A DNA stretch of 64,000 nucleotides, from contig JAYWHR010000067.1 of assembly GCA_043777675.1 (NCBI GenBank), positions 1-64,000 on the forward strand. Direction: 5' to 3'. Of this stretch, positions 16,996-24,096 are shown piece after piece; the stretch's first letter is position 1; the number at the start of each line of letters is the position of its first letter. A program made the translations under genes and the position numbers. The DNA is from JANMDU01 sp043777675 (lineage in GTDB: Bacteria; Pseudomonadota; Gammaproteobacteria; Burkholderiales; Burkholderiaceae_C). The notes beneath the pieces were generated by a model. The model saw only the letters and a list, made by a program, of their open reading frames with translations. It did not search any database and was not told where the DNA came from.

Positions 16996-17257
16996 GACGC
17001 ATTCCGCAGTGTTTACCAATACCTAAGCCTTTGCAGGCGGTTTGCAATTCCTTCTCGCAAACCTCATGTTTTTTGCCAGACTCTAGGCACTTGGCCGCGC
17101 CTTCATGCGCAGCGGCCATGGCTTTGTGGCGCTGAATATCCTTCTTCGTATCATCAGCTGAGTGTGCCTGAGCAAAAGCAGCAGATGCTATAAAAACAGT
17201 AGCGATCAGCGCACATAACACGCCGGCTATCTGCCGCATATGCTTAAAACCAGTCAT
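16985..17257 (-). CDS. Small Cys/His-rich periplasmic protein
   Basis: This 90-residue protein starts at ATG 17257, preceded by AGAGGTGA at good spacing. The signal peptide ends near ASAAFAQA. The mature part is charged and carries four Cys (AKCLESGKKHEVCEKELQTAC and a terminal GKHCGMRHEH) that may bind metal or form disulfides. I recognise no named family. It is operonic with the FtsX-like permease (four bases away) and the DUF3299-like gene (overlapping). Most of its signal peptide (IAGVLCALIATVF) is encoded by repeat copy E. Confidence 0.72.
   Translation of the reverse strand: MTGFKHMRQIAGVLCALIATVFIASAAFAQAHSADDTKKDIQRHKAMAAAHEGAAKCLESGKKHEVCEKELQTACKGLGIGKHCGMRHEH
17200..17230 (+). repeat. 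Interspersed palindromic repeat, copy E (inside a signal peptide)
   Basis: The plus strand reads TAGCGATCAGCGCACATAAC then ACGCCGGCTAT. It is antisense within the small Cys/His-rich protein gene and is translated as IAGVLCALIA, the hydrophobic core of the signal peptide. Confidence 0.75.
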
Positions 17258-17261
17258 CAAA

Positions 17262-18470
17262 TCACCTCTCTTGCAATTGTTTCAACACATCTTGAATATA
17301 AACCTGCTGCAAGGGCAAAGCCACTGCCAACACCGCTAAGCACAAGACACCGCCAAGCAGCAGCAACTCTTGTGGCAGCCAAATCGCCCCGCTAACCATC
17401 AGCGAACGCTCAAGCGCTAATAAGTAGCCTACCAGACTTGTCAAGACATGGCCAAGCAATACGCCTATCGTCCAGCCTGCCAAGGCCAATAAAAGCGTCT
17501 CTATTAGCAACAAAGTCGCTACTTTGCCCTTCGAAGCGCCGAGCATGCGCAGCATCGCCAAATCGCCGCGTCGCTCTCGCAGGGCAGCGGTGAACGACAT
17601 CCAAAGGCTGATCGCCGCCACCGCTAGGAGGACTACAGCAAAAGCTTGTAGCACCTGCGTGCCCACGCCAATCATGCGAAACAAACGCGTGATCTCCAGC
17701 GCTGGCACGGCGGCTTGCAAATCTGTGGTGCTGTTCACAAACCGCGGAAAGCTGACTGCTGCTAGCGGCGAAGCATATTGAACCAAGGCGAAAGTGATCT
17801 CTCGCTCCTCTTGCAGTGCTTTTTTGTCTGCCTCATCCAGCGCGATTTCTTTTTCATGCACCTGCCACACGCTCTCCGTGCTCGTAAGAATCAAACGATC
17901 CAGCACGCAGCCGCACCGCGCGAGTTGCCCCACGACGGTATATCTTGATTTTTCGTGCAGCTCACCGCCGCCACCTAAACCATGCGAGCCCGCAAACTGA
18001 GCGTTCATTGGCAGCTTATTCGCTATATCCGCCCCGACCACGGCTTGCATTGGCTGCATCCAGAGCTGCCCCGCATCCATCTTGGCTTGATACAGCGAGA
18101 GATAGTCAAGCGTGGTACCCACAATGCGAGCGCCTTGGTAGCTGTCGCCCAAGCTCAAGGGTATCAGCCGCTTCACGCGCGGATCTCTCGCAAGCTCCTG
18201 AGCGGCTTGCAGAGGAATATTCCCAGCTGGCACATCCACATGCAGCACGCCCGCCAAAATCATTTGCAGCGGCGAGCCTTTCGCGCCCACCACCACATCC
18301 ACGCCTGCCAAATCCCTTTGCATGCTGCGCTCCATCTGCGTCGAGACAAGCAGCAACACCGTCATCGTGGCGACGCCGAGCGCAATCAACAGCGCATTGA
18401 GCAGCGCAGCGCCAGGCCGAGCGAGCAGCATGCGCAGCGCATAAAGGAATGTGATGACTATGTTTTTCAT
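17262..18470 (-). CDS. FtsX/MacB-family ABC transporter permease
   Basis: This 402-residue inner membrane protein of the MacB/FtsX class has one N-terminal membrane segment, a periplasmic domain of about 220 residues and three C-terminal segments. The FtsX domain contains LRERRGDLAMLRMLGASKG, a hallmark of this class. Its start codon overlaps the ATPase stop (ATGA). Such pairs are not classical importers; in Vibrio the similar ZrgBC pair is needed for zinc acquisition. In this operon it probably powers metal release or delivery with the periplasmic proteins that follow. Confidence 0.85.
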   Translation of the reverse strand: MKNIVITFLYALRMLLARPGAALLNALLIALGVATMTVLLLVSTQMERSMQRDLAGVDVVVGAKGSPLQMILAGVLHVDVPAGNIPLQAAQELARDPRVKRLIPLSLGDSYQGARIVGTTLDYLSLYQAKMDAGQLWMQPMQAVVGADIANKLPMNAQFAGSHGLGGGGELHEKSRYTVVGQLARCGCVLDRLILTSTESVWQVHEKEIALDEADKKALQEEREITFALVQYASPLAAVSFPRFVNSTTDLQAAVPALEITRLFRMIGVGTQVLQAFAVVLLAVAAISLWMSFTAALRERRGDLAMLRMLGASKGKVATLLLIETLLLALAGWTIGVLLGHVLTSLVGYLLALERSLMVSGAIWLPQELLLLGGVLCLAVLAVALPLQQVYIQDVLKQLQER

Positions 18471-19165
18471 AGCACTCCGCGCATATTCTGTGCCGGCGAT
18501 ATGCCACTTTTACTTGAATTTTCAAGAAAAATATGCTGCCCAACCTGTTCTGAACCGACCAATGCTTGTCTCACGCGTCCATCGTGCGTAGCCACCACCA
18601 AACTTGCACCGCAGCGCTGCGCCGCTGTGAGCAAGAGCGCCATCGCTTGACTTGCCGCCTCATCATCCAAGCTCGCTGTCGGCTCATCGGCAAGAATAAT
18701 TTTGGGCGAGAGCAACGTAGCGCGAGCCAGCGCGACCCGCTGCGCCTGCCCACCAGAAAGCTCACTCGGGCGGCGCTGAGCCAATTGCGAAACGCCTAGC
18801 GCCTGCAAGGCCGCATCAATCTTCAAGTCATCCTCCGGCAAACCCGCCGCAAAAAACACCAGTGCCAAATTGCCCCGCACAGAAACCGATTCGCTCAAAT
18901 GCAAACGCTGCGGCAAAAACCCTACCGTCCGCCCGCGCCAAGTATCGCGCTGCGCCCCTCGCAAAGCCGCCATCTCTTGCCCAGCCACTTCCAAAGTGCC
19001 AATCGCGCTGCCAAGCAGGGCACAACACAGCGCAAGCAAAGTCGATTTCCCCGAACCCGAAGCGCCTTGCAACAGCAGCACACCGCCTTGCGGCAGCGCC
19101 AAATCCGGAAAGCGCATCTCAGCGCCACCGGGGTAGGAAAAACTCAAATCTTTAGAGGCCAACAT
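18467..19165 (-). CDS. ABC transporter ATPase of LolD/MacB type
   Basis: The ATPase has 232 residues from the ATG at 19165; a TTG at 19198 is rejected. Walker A is GASGSGKST, the signature LSGGQAQ, the Walker B IILADEPTAS and the H-loop VVATHD. Partner of the FtsX-like permease, whose ATG overlaps its TGA. The last residues (SGISPAQNMRGVL) and the stop come from repeat copy F, so the natural C-terminus has probably been replaced. The gene is the first of the presumed metal operon, 45 bases after the msrA stop in the same direction. Confidence 0.87.
   Translation of the reverse strand: MLASKDLSFSYPGGAEMRFPDLALPQGGVLLLQGASGSGKSTLLALCCALLGSAIGTLEVAGQEMAALRGAQRDTWRGRTVGFLPQRLHLSESVSVRGNLALVFFAAGLPEDDLKIDAALQALGVSQLAQRRPSELSGGQAQRVALARATLLSPKIILADEPTASLDDEAASQAMALLLTAAQRCGASLVVATHDGRVRQALVGSEQVGQHIFLENSSKSGISPAQNMRGVL
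18469..18500 (+). repeat. Interspersed palindromic repeat, copy F (makes the ABC ATPase C-terminus)
   Basis: The plus strand reads ATAGCACTCCGCGCATATTC then TGTGCCGGCGAT, with recognisable similarity to copy J continuing to about 18526. Antisense in the ATPase gene, it supplies its last codons and the TGA, and also the first bases of the overlapping permease start. Confidence 0.85.
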
Positions 19166-19210
19166 GCCGCAATGATACGCAGCCTTTGCACCGCGCAAAG
19201 GCCAGAAAAA

Positions 19211-19762
19211 CTATTTTGCCAGCCGCGCAAAGGTCTTGCGAAACTTCGCCACCTTCGGCGCAGCCACAGCCATGCAGTAGCCTTGATAAGGATTACGCTC
19301 AAAAAAGTCTTGGTGGTATTCCTCAGCAGCGCTGTAGTTTTGCAGCGGGAGCACCTCGGTGACGATTGGGCTGCCGAACACTTTATCTTGGCTCATCTCG
19401 CGAATGATGTCGTTTGCCGCATCCTGCTGCTCGGGCGCGGAATAATAAATCCCGCTGCGATACTGCGTACCCGTATCGTTGCCCTGCCGGTTGAGCTGCG
19501 TGCAATCGTGCACCACAAAAAAGATCTCCAAAATCTCTCGCGTGGAGATCACCGAAGGGTCATACACGAGCTTCACCACCTCGTTATGCCCCGTCTGTCC
19601 GGTACACACATCCTCGTAGCTCGGGTTTTTCACGTGGCCATTGCAATAGCCAGATTCAACATCTAGGATCCCCTTGACCTCTTTGTAAACCGATTCAGTA
19701 CACCAAAAGCAGCCCCCGCCGAGGGTGATGGTTTGGGAAGAAGATGAGGTAGTTGTGTTCAT
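19211..19762 (-). CDS. msrA: Peptide methionine-S-sulfoxide reductase MsrA
   Basis: The enzyme reduces methionine-S-sulfoxide in proteins using thioredoxin. It has 183 residues from the ATG at 19762; a GTG at 19777 would add five. The catalytic Cys is in GGCFWCTE, substrate-pocket residues are in EVESGYCNGH-like and EEYHQDFFERNP blocks, and a likely resolving Cys lies in YQGYCMAV. It lies upstream of, and in line with, the metal ABC operon, 45 bases from its first gene. Co-transcription is possible. Confidence 0.95.
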   Translation of the reverse strand: MNTTTSSSSQTITLGGGCFWCTESVYKEVKGILDVESGYCNGHVKNPSYEDVCTGQTGHNEVVKLVYDPSVISTREILEIFFVVHDCTQLNRQGNDTGTQYRSGIYYSAPEQQDAANDIIREMSQDKVFGSPIVTEVLPLQNYSAAEEYHQDFFERNPYQGYCMAVAAPKVAKFRKTFARLAK

Positions 19763-19815
19763 AAGACATTGTCGCACCGAGCACCAAAACCTTACCGACC
19801 TTGCGATAAAGGCGC

Positions 19816-19856
19816 TTGCAGTGGAGCGACCAAAAGATATACAATGAAGATATACA
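19816..19856 (+). promoter_or_regulatory. vapB promoter with overlapping direct repeat (likely autorepressor operator)
   Basis: A -35-like TTGCAG (19816-19821) is followed 16 bases later by TATACA (19838-19843). Two copies of GATATACA (19836-19843 and 19849-19856) with a 13-base period overlap the -10 element. Antitoxins of the AbrB/VapB type usually repress their own promoters, so these repeats are a natural operator candidate. Confidence 0.55.
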
Positions 19857-19872
19857 TTCCAAAGAGCCCACC

Positions 19873-20253
19873 ATGAACGCTCGCCTATACACCTCCATCA
19901 CACAGCCCACGAATCAACGCATGAGCCAAAAAGACTCCACCGTTTTCACCAGCGGCAACAGCCAAGCCGTGCGCATTCCGAAAGAATTTCAATTCGATAC
20001 CAAGCAAGTCACGATCATCAAGCAAGGTAATCAATTGGTTATCAAGCCAAAATACAAAACATGGGCGGAAATCCTGGCCAACTTGCCACCGCTCTCACCA
20101 GAAGAAGAAAACGATGGTTTTGATTTGGCCGCCATTGTGCGGGAAAGCAATGCCAAACTTCCACCGAATCGCGATTTCTCTCATCTTTTTGCCGATACCC
20201 AGGCAGTAAATACCAAGAAAACCGTCAAACGCAAGCTCAAAGCCGCTCCATGA
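19873..20253 (+). CDS. vapB: VapB-type antitoxin (AbrB/SpoVT fold)
   Basis: The 126-residue antitoxin has a swapped-hairpin DNA-binding domain in STVFTSGNSQAVRIPKEFQF, matching the GNSQAVRIP signature of VapB/AbrB proteins, and a C-terminal acidic tail that would wrap the toxin (PPLSPEEENDGFDL). The ATG at 19873 is used; an ATG at 19921 gives a shorter protein that still holds the whole domain. It overlaps vapC by four bases. The N-terminal 16 residues before MSQKD are not typical of the family. Confidence 0.87.
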   Translation: MNARLYTSITQPTNQRMSQKDSTVFTSGNSQAVRIPKEFQFDTKQVTIIKQGNQLVIKPKYKTWAEILANLPPLSPEEENDGFDLAAIVRESNAKLPPNRDFSHLFADTQAVNTKKTVKRKLKAAP

Positions 20254-20648
20254 AATACTTGCTTGACACCAATGTTTTTTCGCACATGGTCAACAACAAT
20301 GCCGAGGTTTTGAAACGTTTCGCCAAAGCAGATCCGGACGACATCACTCTTTCCATCATCAGCCACGGGGAAATTCTTTTTGGCATCCAAAAACAAACAC
20401 CCAGCGCCATCAAACTCCAACGCATCAATTACCTCCTGCAGCAAATCCCCATCGTCTTAATGAGCGATTCAGTCGCCTCACATTACGCCAAAATTCGTGC
20501 AGAGCTAGAACTCGCAGGCCAACCCATTGGCCCCAACGACACGTGGATCGCCGCCCACGCCCTAAGCCTCGGTGCAACCTTGGTGACAAACAATGTGCGC
20601 GAACTTAAGCGCATCAAGGGCTTGAAGGTGGAGAATTGGACACTTTGA
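20250..20648 (+). CDS. vapC: VapC-type PIN-domain ribonuclease toxin
   Basis: This 132-residue PIN nuclease has the acidic site D7 in YLLDTNVFSH, a Glu in SHGEILFGI, and D98-W99 in PNDTWIAAHAL, followed by GATLVTNNVREL. These make the four-acid magnesium site of VapC toxins, which cleave tRNA or other RNA. The ATG overlaps vapB by four bases. A degraded duplicate of its 3' third lies at 21242-21337. Confidence 0.93.
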   Translation: MKYLLDTNVFSHMVNNNAEVLKRFAKADPDDITLSIISHGEILFGIQKQTPSAIKLQRINYLLQQIPIVLMSDSVASHYAKIRAELELAGQPIGPNDTWIAAHALSLGATLVTNNVRELKRIKGLKVENWTL

Positions 20649-20688
20649 TCTTTCATGGTAATTTTTTGACTTGACGAGGAATCCCATC

Positions 20689-20910
20689 ATGAGCGCCCTG
20701 CCCCAAGCCATCGCCCAATACACCCTGCATGAAAAAATCCAGCTTGTAGAAGACATCTGGGACAACATCGCGCATGAGGCAGCCACAGCGCGCACCACGA
20801 GCGAAGCTGCTCAAGCAGAAATCATGCGGCGAGTCGCATGGAGTGAAGCCAATCCAGGGCATGGAAGCAGCTTGGAAGAAATTGCAGCTCGGCTGGGCGT
20901 ACGCTTGTGA
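20689..20910 (+). CDS. Antitoxin of a ParE/RelE-type module (unstable-antitoxin family)
   Basis: This small 73-residue protein has the LHEKIQLVEDIWDNIA block typical of the 'addiction module' antitoxin family that pairs with ParE/RelE toxins. The tail EEIAARLGVRL could touch the toxin. ATG 20689 is preceded by GAGGA at 8-base spacing. It overlaps the toxin gene by four bases and follows vapC by 40 bases, making two TA systems in tandem. Confidence 0.85.
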   Translation: MSALPQAIAQYTLHEKIQLVEDIWDNIAHEAATARTTSEAAQAEIMRRVAWSEANPGHGSSLEEIAARLGVRL

Positions 20911-21206
20911 AATTTGGCATTCGCTATTCGGATGCTGCTGAGCAAGATATTGCAGAAATATTTGCTTGGTATGAAACGCAGTCTGGCGGCTTGGGCACAG
21001 AGTTTTTGCGACAGCTCAAAATTCTAGAAGCCAAGCTAGAACGTTACCCAGAAATCAACGCGATTGAGTATGGCGAAATCCGTAGAGCCTTCACTCTGAA
21101 ATTTCCTTACTCGCTGCATTTCCGCATTGAAGGTGAAATCGTCCACGTTTACGGCTGCTTGCATCACAAGCGCGATCCAAAAATTTGGCCTGCGCCAAGC
21201 TACTAG
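20907..21206 (+). CDS. ParE/RelE-superfamily toxin
   Basis: The 99-residue toxin has a GTG start overlapping its antitoxin. It shows the family pattern: YSDAAEQDIAEIFAWYE, then EFLRQLKILEAKLERYP, then RRAFTLKFPYSLHFRIEGEIVHVYGCLHHKRDP. The closing HHKRDP is frequent in ParE-type proteins. Whether it poisons gyrase or cleaves mRNA cannot be told from sequence. Confidence 0.87.
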   Translation: MKFGIRYSDAAEQDIAEIFAWYETQSGGLGTEFLRQLKILEAKLERYPEINAIEYGEIRRAFTLKFPYSLHFRIEGEIVHVYGCLHHKRDPKIWPAPSY

Positions 21207-21241
21207 GTCAGCACATGATGTGCATCAACTTTTACCATTCC

Positions 21242-21337
21242 AAAATCGCTGCCAACGCCGTAAGCCTTAGTGCAACCTTGGTGACAAACAACGTACGTGA
21301 ATTCAAGCGGGTCAAGGGCTTGAAGGTGGAGAATTGA
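21242..21337 (+). pseudogene. Decayed duplicate of the vapC 3' end
   Basis: The segment matches the end of vapC at 20547-20637 at most positions, including a shared block CAACCTTGGTGACAAACAA and GGGCTTGAAGGTGGAGAATTG. It would encode IAANAVSLSATLVTNNVREF followed by KRVKGLKVEN and then TGA, where vapC has a Trp codon. No start and no 5' part remain. The duplication could be a recombination scar of the second TA module or a relic of another vapBC. Confidence 0.85.
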
Positions 21338-21339
21338 GT

Positions 21340-21987
21340 ATGAGAAAACGAGTACTTCAGAATGTCGTGGGAAATACTCAGAAATCGACACCCAACTCAA
21401 GTGCCTTTTATCCGGCTTTAATTGCAGGAATTTGCGGCTTGATTGGTGCTTTTGGCGGAGCATATTGGCAATCAACAAGCGGTTCCAAGCAAAAAATCTA
21501 TGACAGCCGCGTTAATGCATACAGCAAAGTCATTTCTAGCATCAACGATGAGCAGATCAAATCACTCAGAAGTATGCGCGATTTGATTGCTGCGACTAAA
21601 CGTGTCAGCAGCGACGGTGATGCCTGGTCAATCGACACTGATTGGAACGAATTTATAAGCTCCTCTGAAGGCAAGGAAGCCATAGAAAAATTAGTATCAG
21701 CAATTGCTCCAGCAAAACTTCATGGCAGCGACCGAACAGTTTTAATTTCCCGTGCAATCGGTGCAACGCTGAATGACAATTTACAAACGAACACCATTCG
21801 CCTACTGAGTTCAGAAATCACAGAGCAATATCTTCGTGATGCCGATCCAAGAACGCCTTGCTATGGCTGCAATGACAGTGTTGACCGAGATGTAACAGCT
21901 CGACTATTCGCTCTCAGCAGTCTGCTCACGATGCTTGAAAACAGTATGGTGTGCGACCTAAATTTCGAGTCCAAATTATGCTCATAG
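21340..21987 (+). CDS. Hypothetical protein with one N-terminal membrane segment
   Basis: I do not recognise this 215-residue protein. After a short polar N-terminus a single Gly-rich hydrophobic segment (FYPALIAGICGLIGAFGGAYW) is followed by a soluble, helical, charged domain, with two Cys close together in RTPCYGCNDSVD. It starts just after the vapC remnant and overlaps the next gene by 10 bases. Its reading frame is free of the repeat and its composition is lower in GC than neighbours, suggesting accessory DNA linked to the TA cluster. Confidence 0.6.
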   Translation: MRKRVLQNVVGNTQKSTPNSSAFYPALIAGICGLIGAFGGAYWQSTSGSKQKIYDSRVNAYSKVISSINDEQIKSLRSMRDLIAATKRVSSDGDAWSIDTDWNEFISSSEGKEAIEKLVSAIAPAKLHGSDRTVLISRAIGATLNDNLQTNTIRLLSSEITEQYLRDADPRTPCYGCNDSVDRDVTARLFALSSLLTMLENSMVCDLNFESKLCS

Positions 21988-23168
21988 ACTTCTTCTACAC
22001 CCTCCGCAGCGCCAAGCTGCCCGTCTCCGTCAAGGAATACCTCACCCTGCTTGAAGCCATCAAAGAAGGCGTGGTCGGGCCGACCAGCGTTGATGGCTAC
22101 AAGATTGATGATTTCTATTATTTGAGCCGTATGGCTTTGGTGAAGGATGAAAAGCATTTTGATAAGTTTGACCGCGCGTTTGCGGCTTACTTCAAAGGCG
22201 TGGAGATGGTGGCGGATTTTACGCAAGAGATTCCGCTGGAGTGGCTGCGCAAGAATCTTGAGCTGGAGCTTTCCGCAGAAGATAAAGCCAAGATTGAGGC
22301 GATGGGCTGGGATGAGCTGATGGAGACGCTGAAAAAGCGCTTCGAAGAGCAAAAAGAACGCCACGAAGGCGGCAACAAATGGATCGGCACGGGCGGCAAA
22401 TCGCCCTTCGGCGCAAACGGCTACAACCCACAAGGCATTCGCATTGGGCAAGCGGGAAGCCGCAACAAATCAGCTGTCAAAGTGTGGGATCAACGTGCGT
22501 ATAAAGATTACGATGATTCGCAAGAGCTCGGTACACGCAACATCAAAATTGCGTTGCGCCGCTTGAGAAAATTCGCGCGCCTCGGCGCAGAAGACGAACT
22601 CGATCTAGACGACACCATCCGCAAGACCGCAGCGAATGCCGGCTACCTAGACATCAAAATGCGCCCCGAACGGCACAACAACGTCAAGGTGCTGCTGCTC
22701 ATGGATGTGGGCGGCACGATGGATGATCACATCAAGCGCGTCGAAGAATTGTTCTCAGCCACCAAGCAAGAGTTCAAGCATTTAGAGTTTTACTATTTCC
22801 ACAATTGCGTCTATGACTTCATGTGGAGGAACAACCGCCGCCGTTTCGCAGAAAAATTCCCCACGATGGACATCTTGCGCAAATACAACAAGGATTACAA
22901 ACTCATCTTTGTGGGCGATGCCACGATGAGCCCGTATGAGATTTTGCAGCCTGGCGGTAGCGTGGAATACAACAACGAAGAGGCCGGCAGCTTGTGGCTC
23001 CAGCGCTTGACGGAAGCTTTTCCCAAATTCGCCTGGATCAACCCCGAGCCTCAAGGCGTGTGGGAGTATCGCCAAAGCATCGGCATCATCCGCCAGATGA
23101 TGAACGACCGCATGTTTCCGCTCACGTTGCAGGGGCTGGAAGGCGCAATGCGGCTGCTAACCAAGTAG
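21978..23168 (+). CDS. VWA/CoxE-like metal-ion adhesion domain protein
   Basis: This 396-residue protein resembles the CoxE/VWA family that accompanies MoxR-type AAA ATPases. An N-terminal helical domain leads to a VWA domain with a MIDAS-like VLLLMDVGGTMDDHIKRVEEL, in which the second position of the usual DxSxS is Gly-Gly-Thr. Further VWA landmarks are YYFHNCVYDFMW and LIFVGDATMSPYEI. No MoxR gene is in this window. It may assemble or activate a complex elsewhere. Its start overlaps the previous gene by 10 bases. Confidence 0.82.
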   Translation: MLIDFFYTLRSAKLPVSVKEYLTLLEAIKEGVVGPTSVDGYKIDDFYYLSRMALVKDEKHFDKFDRAFAAYFKGVEMVADFTQEIPLEWLRKNLELELSAEDKAKIEAMGWDELMETLKKRFEEQKERHEGGNKWIGTGGKSPFGANGYNPQGIRIGQAGSRNKSAVKVWDQRAYKDYDDSQELGTRNIKIALRRLRKFARLGAEDELDLDDTIRKTAANAGYLDIKMRPERHNNVKVLLLMDVGGTMDDHIKRVEELFSATKQEFKHLEFYYFHNCVYDFMWRNNRRRFAEKFPTMDILRKYNKDYKLIFVGDATMSPYEILQPGGSVEYNNEEAGSLWLQRLTEAFPKFAWINPEPQGVWEYRQSIGIIRQMMNDRMFPLTLQGLEGAMRLLTK

Positions 23169-23215
23169 CGGCAGCGCCTACAATCGCGAGATACACAGCG
23201 TCGATTCAACGCTAA

Positions 23216-23290
23216 GCCGCCATAGTTCAATGGATAGAACGAGTGCCTCCTAAGCGCTAGATACAGGTTCGATTCCTGTTGGTGGTACCA
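23216..23290 (+). tRNA. tRNA-Arg (anticodon CCT)
   Basis: A complete cloverleaf of 75 bases including the encoded CCA. The anticodon stem AGTGC/GCGCT encloses loop CTCCTAA with anticodon CCT. The T arm has the GGTTCGATTCC core. It lies between the VWA gene and pth. Confidence 0.95.
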
Positions 23291-23304
23291 AATAAGACAC
23301 CAAG

Positions 23305-24030
23305 ATGATTAAATTATTTGTAGGGCTCGGCAACCCAGGGGCAGAATATGAAGCCACGCGGCACAACGCGGGATTTTGGTTCGTGGATGAACTCTCGCAG
23401 CAGTGGAAGGCTTGCCTCACGATGGAGAAGGCTTATCACGGGTTGATGGCGCGTACTTCGCAAGGCGGCAACAACGTATGGCTGCTTCAGCCGCAAACAT
23501 TTATGAATCTCTCGGGTAAATCCGTGGCGGCTCTTGCGCGGTTTTACAAGATCAAGCCAGAAGAAATTCTCGTGGCATATGACGAGCTTGATATCGTGCC
23601 CGGCGAAGCCAAGATCAAGCTGGGCGGCAGCTCGACGCACAATGGCCTGCGCGATATCACGGCGCAAATGGGCGCGGATTATTGGCGGCTGCGCATTGGC
23701 ATTGGGCATCCAGGCGTGAAATCTGAGGTGTTGTCTTGGGTACTGAAGAGGCCAGTTTTAGAACAACGCTTACTGATCGATGAGACGATTGCTCGCGGCT
23801 TGAAAGCTGTGCCGTATATGCTCTGCGGTGATATGGAGAAAGCCACGCAAATCGTGCACACCGCGAAAGCGCCGCGTCCCAAGCCTCCTCGCCCTTCGCC
23901 GGGCTCTGCGCCCGCAGCGGCGCCTGCGTCTTTGCCCGCAGCGGCGCTCGCCTCTTCAACTGGCGCTGCTCTTGTGCCCATGCCTGCATTAACTGAAACA
24001 CTATCAAAAAGTGAGCAGCCCGCGCAATAA
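23305..24030 (+). CDS. pth: Peptidyl-tRNA hydrolase
   Basis: The enzyme hydrolyses peptidyl-tRNA to recycle tRNA. The conserved core is present in about the first 190 residues: GLGNPGAEYEATRHNAGFW (catalytic His in TRHN), QPQTFMNLSGKSV, DELDIVPGEAKIKLGGSSTHNGLRD and RIGIGHPG. At 241 residues it exceeds the family length by about 50. The extra tail is Pro/Ala/Ser-rich and its last codons and TAA (24028-24030) fall in repeat copy G. plsY follows; the pth tail is probably dispensable. Confidence 0.95.
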   Translation: MIKLFVGLGNPGAEYEATRHNAGFWFVDELSQQWKACLTMEKAYHGLMARTSQGGNNVWLLQPQTFMNLSGKSVAALARFYKIKPEEILVAYDELDIVPGEAKIKLGGSSTHNGLRDITAQMGADYWRLRIGIGHPGVKSEVLSWVLKRPVLEQRLLIDETIARGLKAVPYMLCGDMEKATQIVHTAKAPRPKPPRPSPGSAPAAAPASLPAAALASSTGAALVPMPALTETLSKSEQPAQ

Positions 24031-24043
24031 ATGCGCCGGCTAT
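24013..24043 (+). repeat. Interspersed palindromic repeat, copy G (contains the pth stop codon)
   Basis: The plus strand reads GAGCAGCCCGCGCAATAAAT then GCGCCGGCTAT. The inner stem GCGCA/TGCGC is perfect around loop ATAAA, and the pth stop TAA lies in the loop. The element ends 53 bases before the plsY GTG. Confidence 0.85.
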
Positions 24044-24096
24044 CTGCTCAAAACACCTTAAAAATAGCTCAAAACCTTAGATTTCTGGAGACACCC

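Noticed and set aside
22625..22655. ATGCCGGCTAC in the VWA gene resembling the repeat end
   Set aside because: Nothing upstream matches the repeat arms, and the codons fit the family; treated as chance.
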